Positions 26,587-34,978 of a stretch of DNA of 64,000 bases are shown in pieces; the stretch's first letter is position 1, and each line of letters opens with the position of its first letter. Origin of the DNA: Kalymmatonema hyalinum WJT4-NPBG1 (lineage in GTDB: Bacteria; Cyanobacteriota; Cyanobacteriia; Cyanobacteriales; Nostocaceae); the NCBI GenBank assembly GCA_019359075.1, contig JAHHIB010000006.1, positions 1 through 64,000 of the forward strand. The letters are read 5' to 3'. The notes under the pieces are model-generated. The model worked only from the letters and a program-made list of their open reading frames with translations, searched no databases and had not been told where the DNA came from. The translations under genes were made by a program, and so were the position numbers.

Positions 26587-27042
26587 ACCTTATGGTCTTG
26601 TGTAGAAGAAAAATCCACTCCCTACTTACTCTTGAGAGTGTAAACAATATACTAATTGCATGAATTGTTTGTGGAGCAACAAATCTATAACGAAGTGTAC
26701 AGGAATTGAGAAATAGCGCTCGCTCCCCTTACTTTGAGTTAATCACCAGACTAAACGAGAAACCGTAAAATTACTACTAACTTTAGTTCGGTTTTTACTA
26801 TAAGTACAATTGTTCTTTTTAATCAAATAGGATTAAAATACAATGTAATAAAGTGCTACACAATAACTTATTGTAAGTCAATGTCGGCTAAATTCAAATG
26901 AATTTGGTTACGAACTATAGGTAATACCAGTAAGTTTTTCTGGAAGATAAATTTGATTCAAATATTGATGATGGTGGCATATGAAAAGAAATTACCATAG
27001 CACTGCGCTATGAATAGCCCAATTCAGTAAAGGTAAAAATAG
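26587..27042. other. AT-rich promoter region of the CBASS operon
   Basis: No coding frame in 456 bp. It has several small palindromes, for example ACAATAACTTATTGT (26860-26874) and AAATTCAAATGAATTT (26890-26905). An AAAGG precedes the CD-NTase start codon at 27043. The promoter cannot be placed with confidence. Confidence 0.4.
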
Positions 27043-28131
27043 ATGTTTCCGCTGATCACACACTTTGAAGAACTGCTCAAGAACATTCAACCACCCCAAG
27101 AACGCCTTGATGCAGCACGCGATTTGCCGCCCTTAGTCCGTGAGTACATCGCCAAAAGCAAAGATTTTCCCACTGTTTACCCTCACTCTCGACTTGCAGG
27201 CTCCTACGCTCAGGACATGACATCAGGGGATGTTAAAGACGTAGATACCCTAATACGTGTCCCTGGAGATCCAAAGGCAAATGAACCAGAAGCTAAACGA
27301 TTAATTCAAGACATGAAAAAGTTGCTTGATGGCTTGCCAAAAGCTTTGGGTTTTGAGGGATATGCAGAAGCGGAAATAGAGATAGAACGGGCACGCCGCT
27401 CTGTCCATGTCTACTTCAAAGGCAAAGACTTTCACCTAGACTTTGTTCCTTGCATTGCACCAGATGGATTCGAGAGTGTGCTTTACGTTCCAGATCGAGG
27501 ATTCAATAAGTGTATTGCATCGCACCCCATTGGGTATATCAACTTACTCAATGAACTACAAGAAAAAAACGATTACAAAGTTAAACCACTTGGCAAGCTT
27601 CTGAAGCACTTCCGTGACTGCCAAATGAAAAGCCGTAAACCCAAAAGTTACTGGCTTGGCGCTCTGCTGGTTTATCACATCCAAAAGAACACTTTAGACA
27701 TGACACAGCCATTGGCAGTCCTATTTTACGAGCTTTTGGATGCTATTTACCGCCAATACGATCACCTGCTATGTACTAGCAATGTTGCAACCCCAAACCT
27801 CCCCGATCCAATTCTTGGTCATAACATCTCTTGGAACTGGAGCCGTACCCACTTTGAAACTTTCATGAGACGGATTAATGAAGGACGGAATTGGGCAGCT
27901 AAAGCTTTAGAGACTGACGATCGGGAGAAGGCGATTAAATACTGGCAAAAAATTTTTGGAGAAGAATATTTTCCATCAGAGGTAGAAACCGCTGCATCCA
28001 AATTAGCTAAAGCGGGTTTACCTGGCAAATCTTACGTCAGCTCTACTGGTTTAATTCTACCCAGCCAACCTGCTTCTGGTTTATATACTTCAACCATTGC
28101 AACCAAGTTTCATGGGATTGACCAAGGCTGA
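27043..28131 (+). CDS. cdnX: CD-NTase (CBASS cyclic-oligonucleotide synthase)
   Basis: A 362-residue nucleotidyltransferase with the CD-NTase signature: LAGSYAQDMT (Gly53-Ser54) followed by DVKDVDTLI (Asp66 and Asp68) and the third carboxylate in FHLDFVP (Asp133). Together these bind two metals for cyclic di- or trinucleotide synthesis. A helical OAS-like C-terminal half follows (KPLGKLLKHFRDCQMKSRKP). Clade assignment needs a tree. The downstream E2 and SAVED-effector genes overlap or abut it, which defines a CBASS anti-phage operon: phage sensing leads to a cyclic nucleotide, which activates the effector. All three catalytic acids are present, so it should be active. The symbol is generic. 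Confidence 0.88.
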   Translation: MFPLITHFEELLKNIQPPQERLDAARDLPPLVREYIAKSKDFPTVYPHSRLAGSYAQDMTSGDVKDVDTLIRVPGDPKANEPEAKRLIQDMKKLLDGLPKALGFEGYAEAEIEIERARRSVHVYFKGKDFHLDFVPCIAPDGFESVLYVPDRGFNKCIASHPIGYINLLNELQEKNDYKVKPLGKLLKHFRDCQMKSRKPKSYWLGALLVYHIQKNTLDMTQPLAVLFYELLDAIYRQYDHLLCTSNVATPNLPDPILGHNISWNWSRTHFETFMRRINEGRNWAAKALETDDREKAIKYWQKIFGEEYFPSEVETAASKLAKAGLPGKSYVSSTGLILPSQPASGLYTSTIATKFHGIDQG

Positions 28132-28606
28132 ATATTCTCAACTGAGACCCACTATCAACCTGGGGCTGCAAAAGTTGCACATACTGCATCGGTTTCCTGG
28201 GTTCGCTTACAGGCGAGAGCGTGGGGTAGCTGTATGGCGAGGCACGCTTCAACCCCGTCAGTTTTCCCCAAAATATCGAGTAGCAATCCGCTACAAACTT
28301 AGCTCTTACCCAACCGTTAATGTCATATCTCCCACTTTGGCACCACGACCTCCCCATGTTTGGAAAGACGGAACTTTATGCCTCTACTATCCCAAAGAAA
28401 AACCGTGGCAGAAAGATATGCTGCTTGCAGAGACTATCCTTCCGTGGACTGCATTATGGTTATATTACTATGAATTGTGGCTAGATACAGGAAAATGGCT
28501 TGGCCCATCGTCACACGCCTCAGATTCAAAACTCCAAAGCTGGAGTTCCAATCCCGTTGAAGGGTATTCTATTGTGGAAAAACCGACTGAGCAGCAAACC
28601 GCATGA
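28112..28606 (+). CDS. E2-like protein of short type II CBASS
   Basis: Start taken at the ATG at 28112 (GLTKAEYSQLRP), overlapping the CD-NTase end by 20 bp; 164 residues. The core motif WKDGTLCLYYPKEKPWQ contains the candidate catalytic Cys90, followed by ETILPWTALWLYYYELWLDT and GKW, as in the stand-alone E2-like proteins of short type II CBASS that lack E1 and JAB genes. These E2s are reported to act on the CD-NTase C-terminus to prime it. Here the CD-NTase ends in KFHGIDQG, a Gly-terminated tail compatible with that. The stop overlaps the effector start (ATGA), so the three genes are translationally coupled. Confidence 0.85.
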   Translation: MGLTKAEYSQLRPTINLGLQKLHILHRFPGFAYRRERGVAVWRGTLQPRQFSPKYRVAIRYKLSSYPTVNVISPTLAPRPPHVWKDGTLCLYYPKEKPWQKDMLLAETILPWTALWLYYYELWLDTGKWLGPSSHASDSKLQSWSSNPVEGYSIVEKPTEQQTA

Positions 28607-30057
28607 CAGAGAGCGAACATTTGACTCCCTCACTCCTAGAACCACAGTCTCGTGGTGGTGATATTGCTGAAGGTGGCTTTTCCTTTCAGGAGCAAGTCAT
28701 GCTTGCTCGCATTCCTGCTTGGCTAGCTCAGGATGGCTTCACAGCTATGATCCGAGAAGGGATTGGAGATGTAGAGGCAAAGTTTTTTGTACCCGGTCGT
28801 GGGTTTGCGATAGAGTTTCTTGAATTTAAAGACCACACACTCCAACCATCTAAGTTTTTAAATGAAATTCAACGGTTCCGAGAAGTAGATGCTGGTAGTC
28901 CAGATACCTATCAGCAATTTATACTTGTTGCGGCAGGAGTTTCCAGAGACTTAGAGCCTCTGGTAAATGGATTGCGCCGGGTTCATAATCCTCAAGATTT
29001 TTATGAAGAAAACTCTACAGTCAAAGAAAATTCTTTTAAAGAGTATGCCCGCCTAGTCAAAAAAATTGGCGGTACAGAACAAGATGCCTTTTTCATTTTT
29101 GAAAAGGTAATAGTAGAGGCAGATTGGAACACTGCAAAATCTCATGGCGAAGCTCTTTTTAAGCAGTCTTTGGCTGAGAATCTGAGTGAATATGAAGAAT
29201 TATCTTTTAAAACTTTTGATAATATCTATAATCACCTAGGCACATTTATACGACAGCGCAAGAATCAAATTATTACCCGCAAAGAGTTAGAGACAAAACT
29301 GCGAGAAAAAATTCCTCCCAGTCAACTACCAGCACTCCGTCCCATCCTAATTTACACAGCCATTGCCTCTGAAAATAACCCAGAGCATCATGGATTATAT
29401 TTCGATTGGGCATCTTTTTCTGGTGGTGAAACTCGGGACATTGCCCCATCCCAACAGTGGAATCACTTACTGATTGAACTACAGGATACTCGAAGCTGGA
29501 TTGAAAAGTATAGAAATACTAAGCGAATCAGGCTTGCTGGCAATCGTCGTCTGGCAGCATGTCTTGCAATAGGATCTGTCTTCTCAGCTGTTAGGGGTTA
29601 CGCCATTGAAATGGAATACCGTGGAGAGGTATGGGCGACAGATGCTCATCCCACTCAAGAAACCCCCGTTTATCCTTTAGCTCATCAGATTATAGGTGGA
29701 ACAGGAACCCGCTTGGTTGTTAGCATAGGTATTCTTCGAGATATTATTCCTGAAGTGGAAGTCAATCTGGAGAAGTATGGACTCACAGGTGAGCCACTGC
29801 TTCACATTAGAGGAGAGCAGCCTATTACTTCTCCACAACATGCCAACAATGCCGTTGGAAGCATTAAAAAATTAATTGTCAATACATTAGTGTGCATAGG
29901 TGGTAAAGAAATCCATTTATTTTTTGCTGGACCTGCTCATCTTGCTCTGTTTCTGGGACATCGCTTGGATGCTACAGCACCAGTCACTTGCTACGCATGG
30001 GTATCTAATAGTCAATACTCTAAAACATTCCAACTGTTCTCAGGAATTTTCAGCTAG
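28603..30057 (+). CDS. cap4: Cap4-like CBASS effector: PD-(D/E)XK nuclease-SAVED
   Basis: A 484-residue protein. The N-terminal nuclease part has GGFSFQEQVMLARIPAWL, Asp56 (GIGDVEAKFF) and Glu74-x-Lys76 (FLEFKDH), the PD-(D/E)XK arrangement of DUF4297-type Cap4 enzymes. The C-terminal ~200 residues match SAVED: LAACLAIGSVFSAVRGYAIE, GGTGTRLVVSIGILRDIIPE, and KEIHLFFAGPAHLALFLGHR followed by LDATAPVTCYAW. SAVED binds the cyclic oligonucleotide and switches on DNA degradation in the infected cell. Its start overlaps the E2 stop. The length and both domains look complete. Confidence 0.85.
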   Translation: MTESEHLTPSLLEPQSRGGDIAEGGFSFQEQVMLARIPAWLAQDGFTAMIREGIGDVEAKFFVPGRGFAIEFLEFKDHTLQPSKFLNEIQRFREVDAGSPDTYQQFILVAAGVSRDLEPLVNGLRRVHNPQDFYEENSTVKENSFKEYARLVKKIGGTEQDAFFIFEKVIVEADWNTAKSHGEALFKQSLAENLSEYEELSFKTFDNIYNHLGTFIRQRKNQIITRKELETKLREKIPPSQLPALRPILIYTAIASENNPEHHGLYFDWASFSGGETRDIAPSQQWNHLLIELQDTRSWIEKYRNTKRIRLAGNRRLAACLAIGSVFSAVRGYAIEMEYRGEVWATDAHPTQETPVYPLAHQIIGGTGTRLVVSIGILRDIIPEVEVNLEKYGLTGEPLLHIRGEQPITSPQHANNAVGSIKKLIVNTLVCIGGKEIHLFFAGPAHLALFLGHRLDATAPVTCYAWVSNSQYSKTFQLFSGIFS

Positions 30058-30450
30058 ATTTGCTGAAGCAAACTACCAATAGTCTAGTCAGGAGTGCGAA
30101 ACTGCTGAACAAATCAGATAGAAAACTCTGTTAATAATCAGTAGTTGTATATGTCAACTATACTCATTATAAAAAAATTTGGTTTAACTATTTTACGCGC
30201 TATTTATGATAGTATAATCTGTGATAAAATACAATTTTAGTTAATATTAAAAATTTCCAGAAACCACGTGATAATTTATTTTATATTTGAGAGTTTCTCG
30301 ACTAATAATACGTGAGTTCGACGGGTTGAAAAAGGCACAAAAAAAGGCACTCGTCTGTAATAAAAGCAAAAATGAACATGGAGCCTCAGCAATGTCAACT
30401 ATTGTATCTCGGCTCAATCCCTACCCTACCCGACCATGAATTGTAGGGCA
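30058..30450. other. Intergenic region after the CBASS operon, no gene seen
   Basis: 393 bp, strongly AT-rich to about 30300 and more mixed afterwards. It contains a short direct repetition GGCACAAAAAAAGGCACTCG. No intact coding frame or clear hairpin terminator; the flanking genes converge here. Confidence 0.4.
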
Positions 30451-31827
30451 TTAAGCCAAATAGCTTTCAGCCAGTACCATAAAGTTCACATTTTTCAATT
30501 GAATGTAGCCATCCATAAAGGTTGATCCCTCCTCTAGCAAGTCCAAGTCACCAGGTCGATAGCTGGGAAGCCAGAAACTACTGCGAATGCTCAAATTGTT
30601 AAATGGCTCATTCTTACGTTCTAAAGTCTTTTGAAGTAAGTATTCATAGACAAACTGTTTACGCACACTTCTGCGTTTAATGTCTTCAATTTTGTTGCGC
30701 TCGCAGAAGTATTCAGAGGTTAGGTATTTAACATCGATAATCTCTAAAAACTCTTCATATTGATTGAATACTTGTTGAATAAAGTTATTAAATCTTCCCT
30801 TCATATCGTCAATACTGTAAATCTGTTGAACACAGTAATATCGAAGAAGTGAGTGGGTAAAAACATTACCTCTAGGATCGTTATAGCGCAGACCAAAAAT
30901 TACACCTAAAGGTTGAAGAATTTCTTTATGAAATCTATTCCAATCTATAATCTGTTTTTTTAGTGCTAGATAAAAGAGGTGATTGAAATAGTACATTTTA
31001 TGGAGTAAGTCAAGATTAATCTGCTCAGGAATTTCCCAGAATGAGTAGAAATTGCTGGGCAAAGGAGTATCAATAATCAGCCTCCCCCATTTATCTTTTT
31101 GATATAACTCCTGTAATTTTTCAACAGTATGGTCAGATGATTGACCAATATAGCCAACTCTCGGTTCTTCAATATCAATACCAGTGATGATAGTTTGATA
31201 GCCATAATCATTCCATTTAGTGTAAGAAGACACAGTATAAGTCTTTTCGGCTTGGATTTGACTGTCAACAGACGCTAGTACGATCACATCAGGAATCAAT
31301 TGAGAACCATTTATCTGTAATGCGTTGGATAAGTTAATGACTTTAGCGGATGATTCTGCTCTTTCCAATGTTCGAGAATTCAGATATCGAGCATCCAAAT
31401 GTAGTACTAAAGAGGGATGAGTTACTTTTACCAAATGGGTTAGACACATTGATTCCCAAACACTATGAAAATTCTTAATCCCCCAAATTTCACCGTTCTC
31501 AGCCTGATGCCAGTTACCGTAAAGAAATAGCTCAATCGCTTCGTAATACTGCCAGTAGTCAGAATCTTTGATTGGTGTATTATGGTCAATCGTCTCCAAT
31601 GCATCCTTAAGGTAAGTTTCGTCTGATGTTAAGATGTCTGATTTTTATTGTCCCGCTTTTTGGTACTGTAAAAACATACTGATTGCATTTGTTAAGAGCG
31701 ACGTAACATAAGAAATTTTACGTACGGATATATTTTCAGGAAATATAGTATACAAGGAATTTGACCACGAGTAGCACTCACTTTGGTTTTTGGTACAAAT
31801 GAATGCATTAAAATTGCTATGAGTCAA
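30451..31827 (-). pseudogene. LlaJI-like PD-(D/E)XK restriction nuclease gene with in-frame stop
   Basis: The main part (30451-31599) reads YEAIELFLYGNWHQ, GIKNFHSVWESMC, and QLIPDVIVL, then IIDVKYLTSEYF (D-x-K) and IKRRSVRKQFVYEYLLQ (Q-x3-Y type motif), a PD-(D/E)XK nuclease resembling LlaJI/McrC-associated enzymes. It has no ATG start. The same frame continues upstream through KSDILTSDETYLKDAL to a TAA at 31645-31647. Beyond that the frame is open again to about 31851 with domain-like text (SWSNSLYTIFPENISVRKIS). A single stop therefore splits what looks like one gene, and the 5' end is also lost. No McrB-like GTPase partner is present. It is probably a dead defence gene, unless the stop is a sequencing error. 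Confidence 0.65.
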
Positions 31828-31993
31828 GTAATAATTTGCATTTCTTTGTAATTATTGGGGTTTCATTTTTTCGCAGGTTATCTGGGCAACCGGGCGCGCA
31901 AAGTCGAGCCAGCGCCGTGCGGTGACGACAACAGAAGTGCAGGAGGGTTCAGATCGGGAGCGAATTAGCTGAGATATCTCGAAAACGAGAAAA

Positions 31994-32596
31994 CTATGAA
32001 AGATAAAGGTTCCAATTTTGTTTAGCCATTTCAGGATCGGCTGCAACGTATTCGGCACAGTTGAGACGAAGATGACGATCGCCAAAGGGTGCATTCACCA
32101 GCGCACAATGATGTGGACGATCTGACTCTGGATACCGATTGGGCTGAAAGAATTGACAGGTAACACACATTTTTGCCACTGAAATCTGTCCCTGTTGTTG
32201 AAGCTTGCGAATCATTTTAATTAGCCCCTGCAGAAAGATTACTTGTTCCTCCTCCGATAGCTCATTCACGGTGTTTAGCAGAAAATCAGACCAGGACGCT
32301 GTTTGTGTCGCTGTCTGCTGTCCTTGAGTGGTTAACGTGATGGCGATCGCTCGTCCATCCTGAGACGATCGCGTTTTTTGCACTAACCCTTTATCGACCA
32401 GCGACGTAACCGCATCACTGGCAGTGGCAGCCGTGACCGCAAGATGTTTTGCCACCTCTGACAAACGTATCCCAATGTTGCCTTTATCAATCAGAAGCGC
32501 CAGGATTTGTCCTTGAGTCGGTGTTAAGCCTTGTTGTCCAGCATCCTGCCAGGATTGGCTTTTCAGCGCCAGCCCAATTTTTTCTAGCCCAATCAA
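31994..32596 (-). CDS. MarR-type winged-helix regulator with C-terminal cysteines, 5' end disrupted
   Basis: About 200 residues. The winged helix (about 22-100) includes LTPTQGQILALLIDKGNIGI, LSEVAKHLAVTAATASDAVT and LVDKGLVQKTRSSQDGRAIA. The C-terminal part carries CVTCQFF, HHCALV and LRLNCAEY, a likely metal or redox-sensing site (Cys4 with His). There is no ATG start: the frame simply opens from upstream text IKQHIL, and a TTG at 32596 is the only listed start. It joins directly to a Tpx remnant (32593-32757), so the original promoter and first codons seem deleted. It may be inactive or use a new start. Its target is unknown; peroxide or thiol stress is plausible. Confidence 0.65.
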   Translation of the reverse strand: MIGLEKIGLALKSQSWQDAGQQGLTPTQGQILALLIDKGNIGIRLSEVAKHLAVTAATASDAVTSLVDKGLVQKTRSSQDGRAIAITLTTQGQQTATQTASWSDFLLNTVNELSEEEQVIFLQGLIKMIRKLQQQGQISVAKMCVTCQFFQPNRYPESDRPHHCALVNAPFGDRHLRLNCAEYVAADPEMAKQNWNLYLS

Positions 32597-32757
32597 GATG
32601 TGTTGCTTGATCGCGCCAGTGGCAGCACCGGTGACAGGTTGTTGTCAATCACCCGCACGTTACGGGCGCGATCGCGCAAGCGCTGACTTGTCAGTTCACC
32701 AACTTTCAATAGTAAGCCCAGCAATCGCATCGGTTGCCCATGAAACGTTACTTGCAT
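32593..32757 (-). pseudogene. N-terminal remnant of a thiol peroxidase (Tpx-like) gene
   Basis: The ATG at 32757 opens MQVTFHGQPMRLLGLLLKVG then VIDNNLSPV, the N-terminus of Tpx-type peroxiredoxins. Between these, SQRLRDRARN replaces the expected few residues and contains a HIP1-like CGCGATCGCGC. The frame ends after 54 codons where it runs into the MarR gene. The peroxidatic Cys region and the rest are missing, so it is not functional. Confidence 0.65.
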
Positions 32758-32867
32758 AGTTCCTGGGTTATTCTTTTAAAGGTGCAAAGGTGTTTAGTCC
32801 ACTAAACAATAGTCATTCATTGCCCACCTCACTTCTGCCAGTAATTGTTAGCAGCCGCGATTCTCTT

Positions 32868-33092
32868 TCAGAGACACTTCGTGAACGTGGCAAACTCAGT
32901 GGCAACCGTTTGCCCTATGGCAATCAACATCATGGCATCGTTACCATAGACATCTCGTAGCTGTTTGCGCTTCTCTTCGTCTGGTTGAGTCAGCTTGATA
33001 ATCAGTCGCGCCAGTTTCACGGCTAATTGCCGTCCTTCCTCAGGTGTTTCGGTGATCAACGAGTTGTTAGGAACAAGTGCAATCGTATCCAT
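32868..33092 (-). CDS. Small hypothetical protein upstream partner of the globin gene
   Basis: A 74-residue protein starting at 33092 with a good AACAGGAGAAC ribosome site. It is helical (RQLAVKLARLIIKLTQPDEE, then NDAMMLIAIGQTVATEFATF) with no cysteine pair or membrane segment. It lies 84 bp downstream of the globin gene on the same strand, with two hairpins in the gap. No family recognised; the good start signal supports it being real. Confidence 0.5.
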   Translation of the reverse strand: MDTIALVPNNSLITETPEEGRQLAVKLARLIIKLTQPDEEKRKQLRDVYGNDAMMLIAIGQTVATEFATFTKCL

Positions 33093-33118
33093 TGTTTGTT
33101 CTCCTGTTAATTGCGTTG

Positions 33119-33170
33119 CCTTCAGGCGCTCGCCTGAAGGTAGTAAACCTGGTAGACGACCAAGTTTACT
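33119..33170. promoter_or_regulatory. Two adjacent hairpins between globin and the 74-aa gene
   Basis: A perfect hairpin CCTTCAGGCG-CT-CGCCTGAAGG (33119-33140) is followed by a second, AGTAAAC.TGGT / ACCA.GTTTACT (33142-33170). Neither is followed by a U run, so they may stabilise the globin message end or act as an attenuator rather than a simple terminator. Confidence 0.5.
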
Positions 33171-33176
33171 GACCTG

Positions 33177-33617
33177 CTATTTCACTACAGTTGGCATCAG
33201 ACGTTCTGGTGAGTAGTCTGCACCTTCCAGCATTAATTGAGCCACAACTTCATACGCCTCTATCCACGCTTGTTGCACGTCAGGAGTCCAGGCTGTACCC
33301 AGACTTACCTCAAAAGCTTTAAGCAAGCTACTGCCCACCATTGGATAGTGTTGCGGCAATACACCGTACTGAACGTGTCGAGTGCCCAAGCCTCTCAATG
33401 CATCGCTTAAGGCATCTGGTTTACGCAGGTTATTGACGGTAAAGACGAGAGATTGAAACAGTTGCTTGCCCTGCTTTTCCATATGGGTATTGGCAAACAA
33501 AGGCTGGACTTCTGGATAGTCTGTAAACAGCAATGTGTAGAACCGTTTAGTCACCTCTAAACTGTTCACCTTAATCTGAGCAAAGCTACTTTCTAGCAAT
33601 TCAACATTGAGAGCCAT
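33177..33617 (-). CDS. Single-domain globin
   Basis: A 146-residue globin. Tyr at the B10 position (KRFYTLLFTDYPEV), a Gln at the distal E7 region (GKQLFQSLVF) and the proximal His in LGTRHVQYGV are visible. The end reads EAYEVVAQLMLEGADY. B10-Tyr with E7-Gln is the pattern of flavohaemoglobin-type and single-domain bacterial globins that handle NO or oxygen; no reductase domain is attached. It is 13 bp downstream of the exported protein gene at 33631, so the two are co-transcribed. An electron donor is not obvious nearby. Confidence 0.85.
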   Translation of the reverse strand: MALNVELLESSFAQIKVNSLEVTKRFYTLLFTDYPEVQPLFANTHMEKQGKQLFQSLVFTVNNLRKPDALSDALRGLGTRHVQYGVLPQHYPMVGSSLLKAFEVSLGTAWTPDVQQAWIEAYEVVAQLMLEGADYSPERLMPTVVK

Positions 33618-33630
33618 TTAATTTTCTCCG

Positions 33631-34428
33631 TTACTGAGGTTGCACACTGTAGGGAAGGCTTAAATTCCCTGAACTAACGCTATACGCTTGATAGACCCCA
33701 AGCATGGGGAGATTTTTGTTCGTGGTATTCACCTGCATATAAGCAACAGCTCCATCAAACTCGAACTCTGTTTTAGATTGAATGCGTTGAGCCGGAACCA
33801 GAACACTGAGCTTGTTACCTTTTAGCAAAACAGGGAAACCGGGAGAATCCAAATACATTGGCATACCGGGATTGGTGGGTGGAAGCACAACAGCTTTGTC
33901 GGTTTTGTTGAACTGTTTGACCGATAAGCTACCAGGGACGCGATCGTCCTTGACCAGTACGACCCAATGGCTATGAAAAATAATGCCATCATCGGCATAG
34001 TTCGAGTTGTTGTTCTCATCCCACAGTGGCGTGTCATCGAAGTCTGGATGAGACGTGACTGCCAGTGCCAAAATCCCTTCAACCTTCCCAAATCCAGCAT
34101 CTTCAGGTTTTAGAGTCGTTGGAAAGACATAGCCCAGTACAGGTGCACCATCAACGCTACCCTTAGGTTTGGGCAGTGTTTTGCCAGCCATTCCTTTCAC
34201 AATTTGCTCAAAAATGAGTAAATCTGCATCTTTGAGATAACGAACGCTGGTGCCCAAAATTTCTAGATCAGGTGAGTTTGGAGTTGGCACAACTTGAGCA
34301 GTCGATTGTGCAACTGCCGCTGCCATAGATTGAGTTGTAGGACGGGCATCAGCTTTAAGACTGGAATGGAGCATTGCCAACGTGAGGCTTAAACCAATAC
34401 CGAGCAAAGCAATGAGAAAACGTTTCAT
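33631..34428 (-). CDS. Exported protein of unknown function, co-transcribed with globin
   Basis: A 265-residue protein with a signal peptide (KRFLIALLGIGLSLTLAMLH). The mature part has LEILGTSVRYLKDADLLIFE, a Gly/Pro-rich stretch (GKTLPKPKGSVDGAPVLGYV), DDGIIFHSHWVVLVKD with two His, and a C-terminal beta-rich section ending YSVSSGNLSLPYS. No known catalytic pattern; the HSHW motif could bind metal or haem. AACAACCTCCTG on the plus strand gives CAGGAGGTT upstream of the start, a strong ribosome site. The tight link to globin suggests a shared NO/O2 or stress role (inference). Confidence 0.6.
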   Translation of the reverse strand: MKRFLIALLGIGLSLTLAMLHSSLKADARPTTQSMAAAVAQSTAQVVPTPNSPDLEILGTSVRYLKDADLLIFEQIVKGMAGKTLPKPKGSVDGAPVLGYVFPTTLKPEDAGFGKVEGILALAVTSHPDFDDTPLWDENNNSNYADDGIIFHSHWVVLVKDDRVPGSLSVKQFNKTDKAVVLPPTNPGMPMYLDSPGFPVLLKGNKLSVLVPAQRIQSKTEFEFDGAVAYMQVNTTNKNLPMLGVYQAYSVSSGNLSLPYSVQPQ

Positions 34429-34650
34429 AACAACCTCCTGTTGTATGAATTAAGAGCTGAAGCGAATCGAAGTGGTTAGAAAGTGCTATGAGTGCATACC
34501 ATCAAAGATGTTACGGTGTTGATGCCTTTGCGTGGTGTGGAGAGGCATCAATCCTGGTGAAATGCAGTTAATTTTTCACCAAAGCTCGATAAATAACCTC
34601 AGGGACAAAAGTGAGGCATCTTTGCGAAAGCATCGTTGATGATAAACTCT

Positions 34651-34770
34651 TTATCGAAAGTAGGCGTGATGCCAAGACCAACAAAGCTGCAAGAAGAGTA
34701 ATCCCATCACCAGCACGACAACACTTAATACTGACAGTGAGAAAACTAGAAAAACACCAACAAATTCCAT
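34651..34770 (-). CDS. Small single-pass membrane protein (39 aa)
   Basis: The ATG at 34770 follows TGGAGGTACTC, a good ribosome site. The product is almost entirely one hydrophobic helix (EFVGVFLVFSLSVLSVVVLV) with a short basic/aromatic tail (WSWHHAYFR). A longer frame from 34872 exists, but its first 34 residues are non-descript and lack a ribosome site. Function unknown; it lies upstream of the exported protein/globin pair. Confidence 0.5.
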   Translation of the reverse strand: MEFVGVFLVFSLSVLSVVVLVMGLLFLQLCWSWHHAYFR

Positions 34771-34978
34771 GAGTACCTCCAGATTAGAAATATGTATCTT
34801 TGGCATAGGGGGCACACCAAAGCGTCGCTTGTAGAGTGATTGATTTGAACCAGGCTTGATACATATTTTCAACGTCTTCCGCGCTCTGTCCCTTGTTTGA
34901 CAGAAATGGCTTAATGGTGGCTGTGATCGGGTAGATAAATGCTCAACTTAATTAATCATGAAAGTAGTAACTACTCTT

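Noticed and set aside
26860-26905. Small palindromes upstream of the CBASS operon as operators
   Set aside because: Short A/T palindromes are expected by chance here; no known CBASS regulator gene is next to them.
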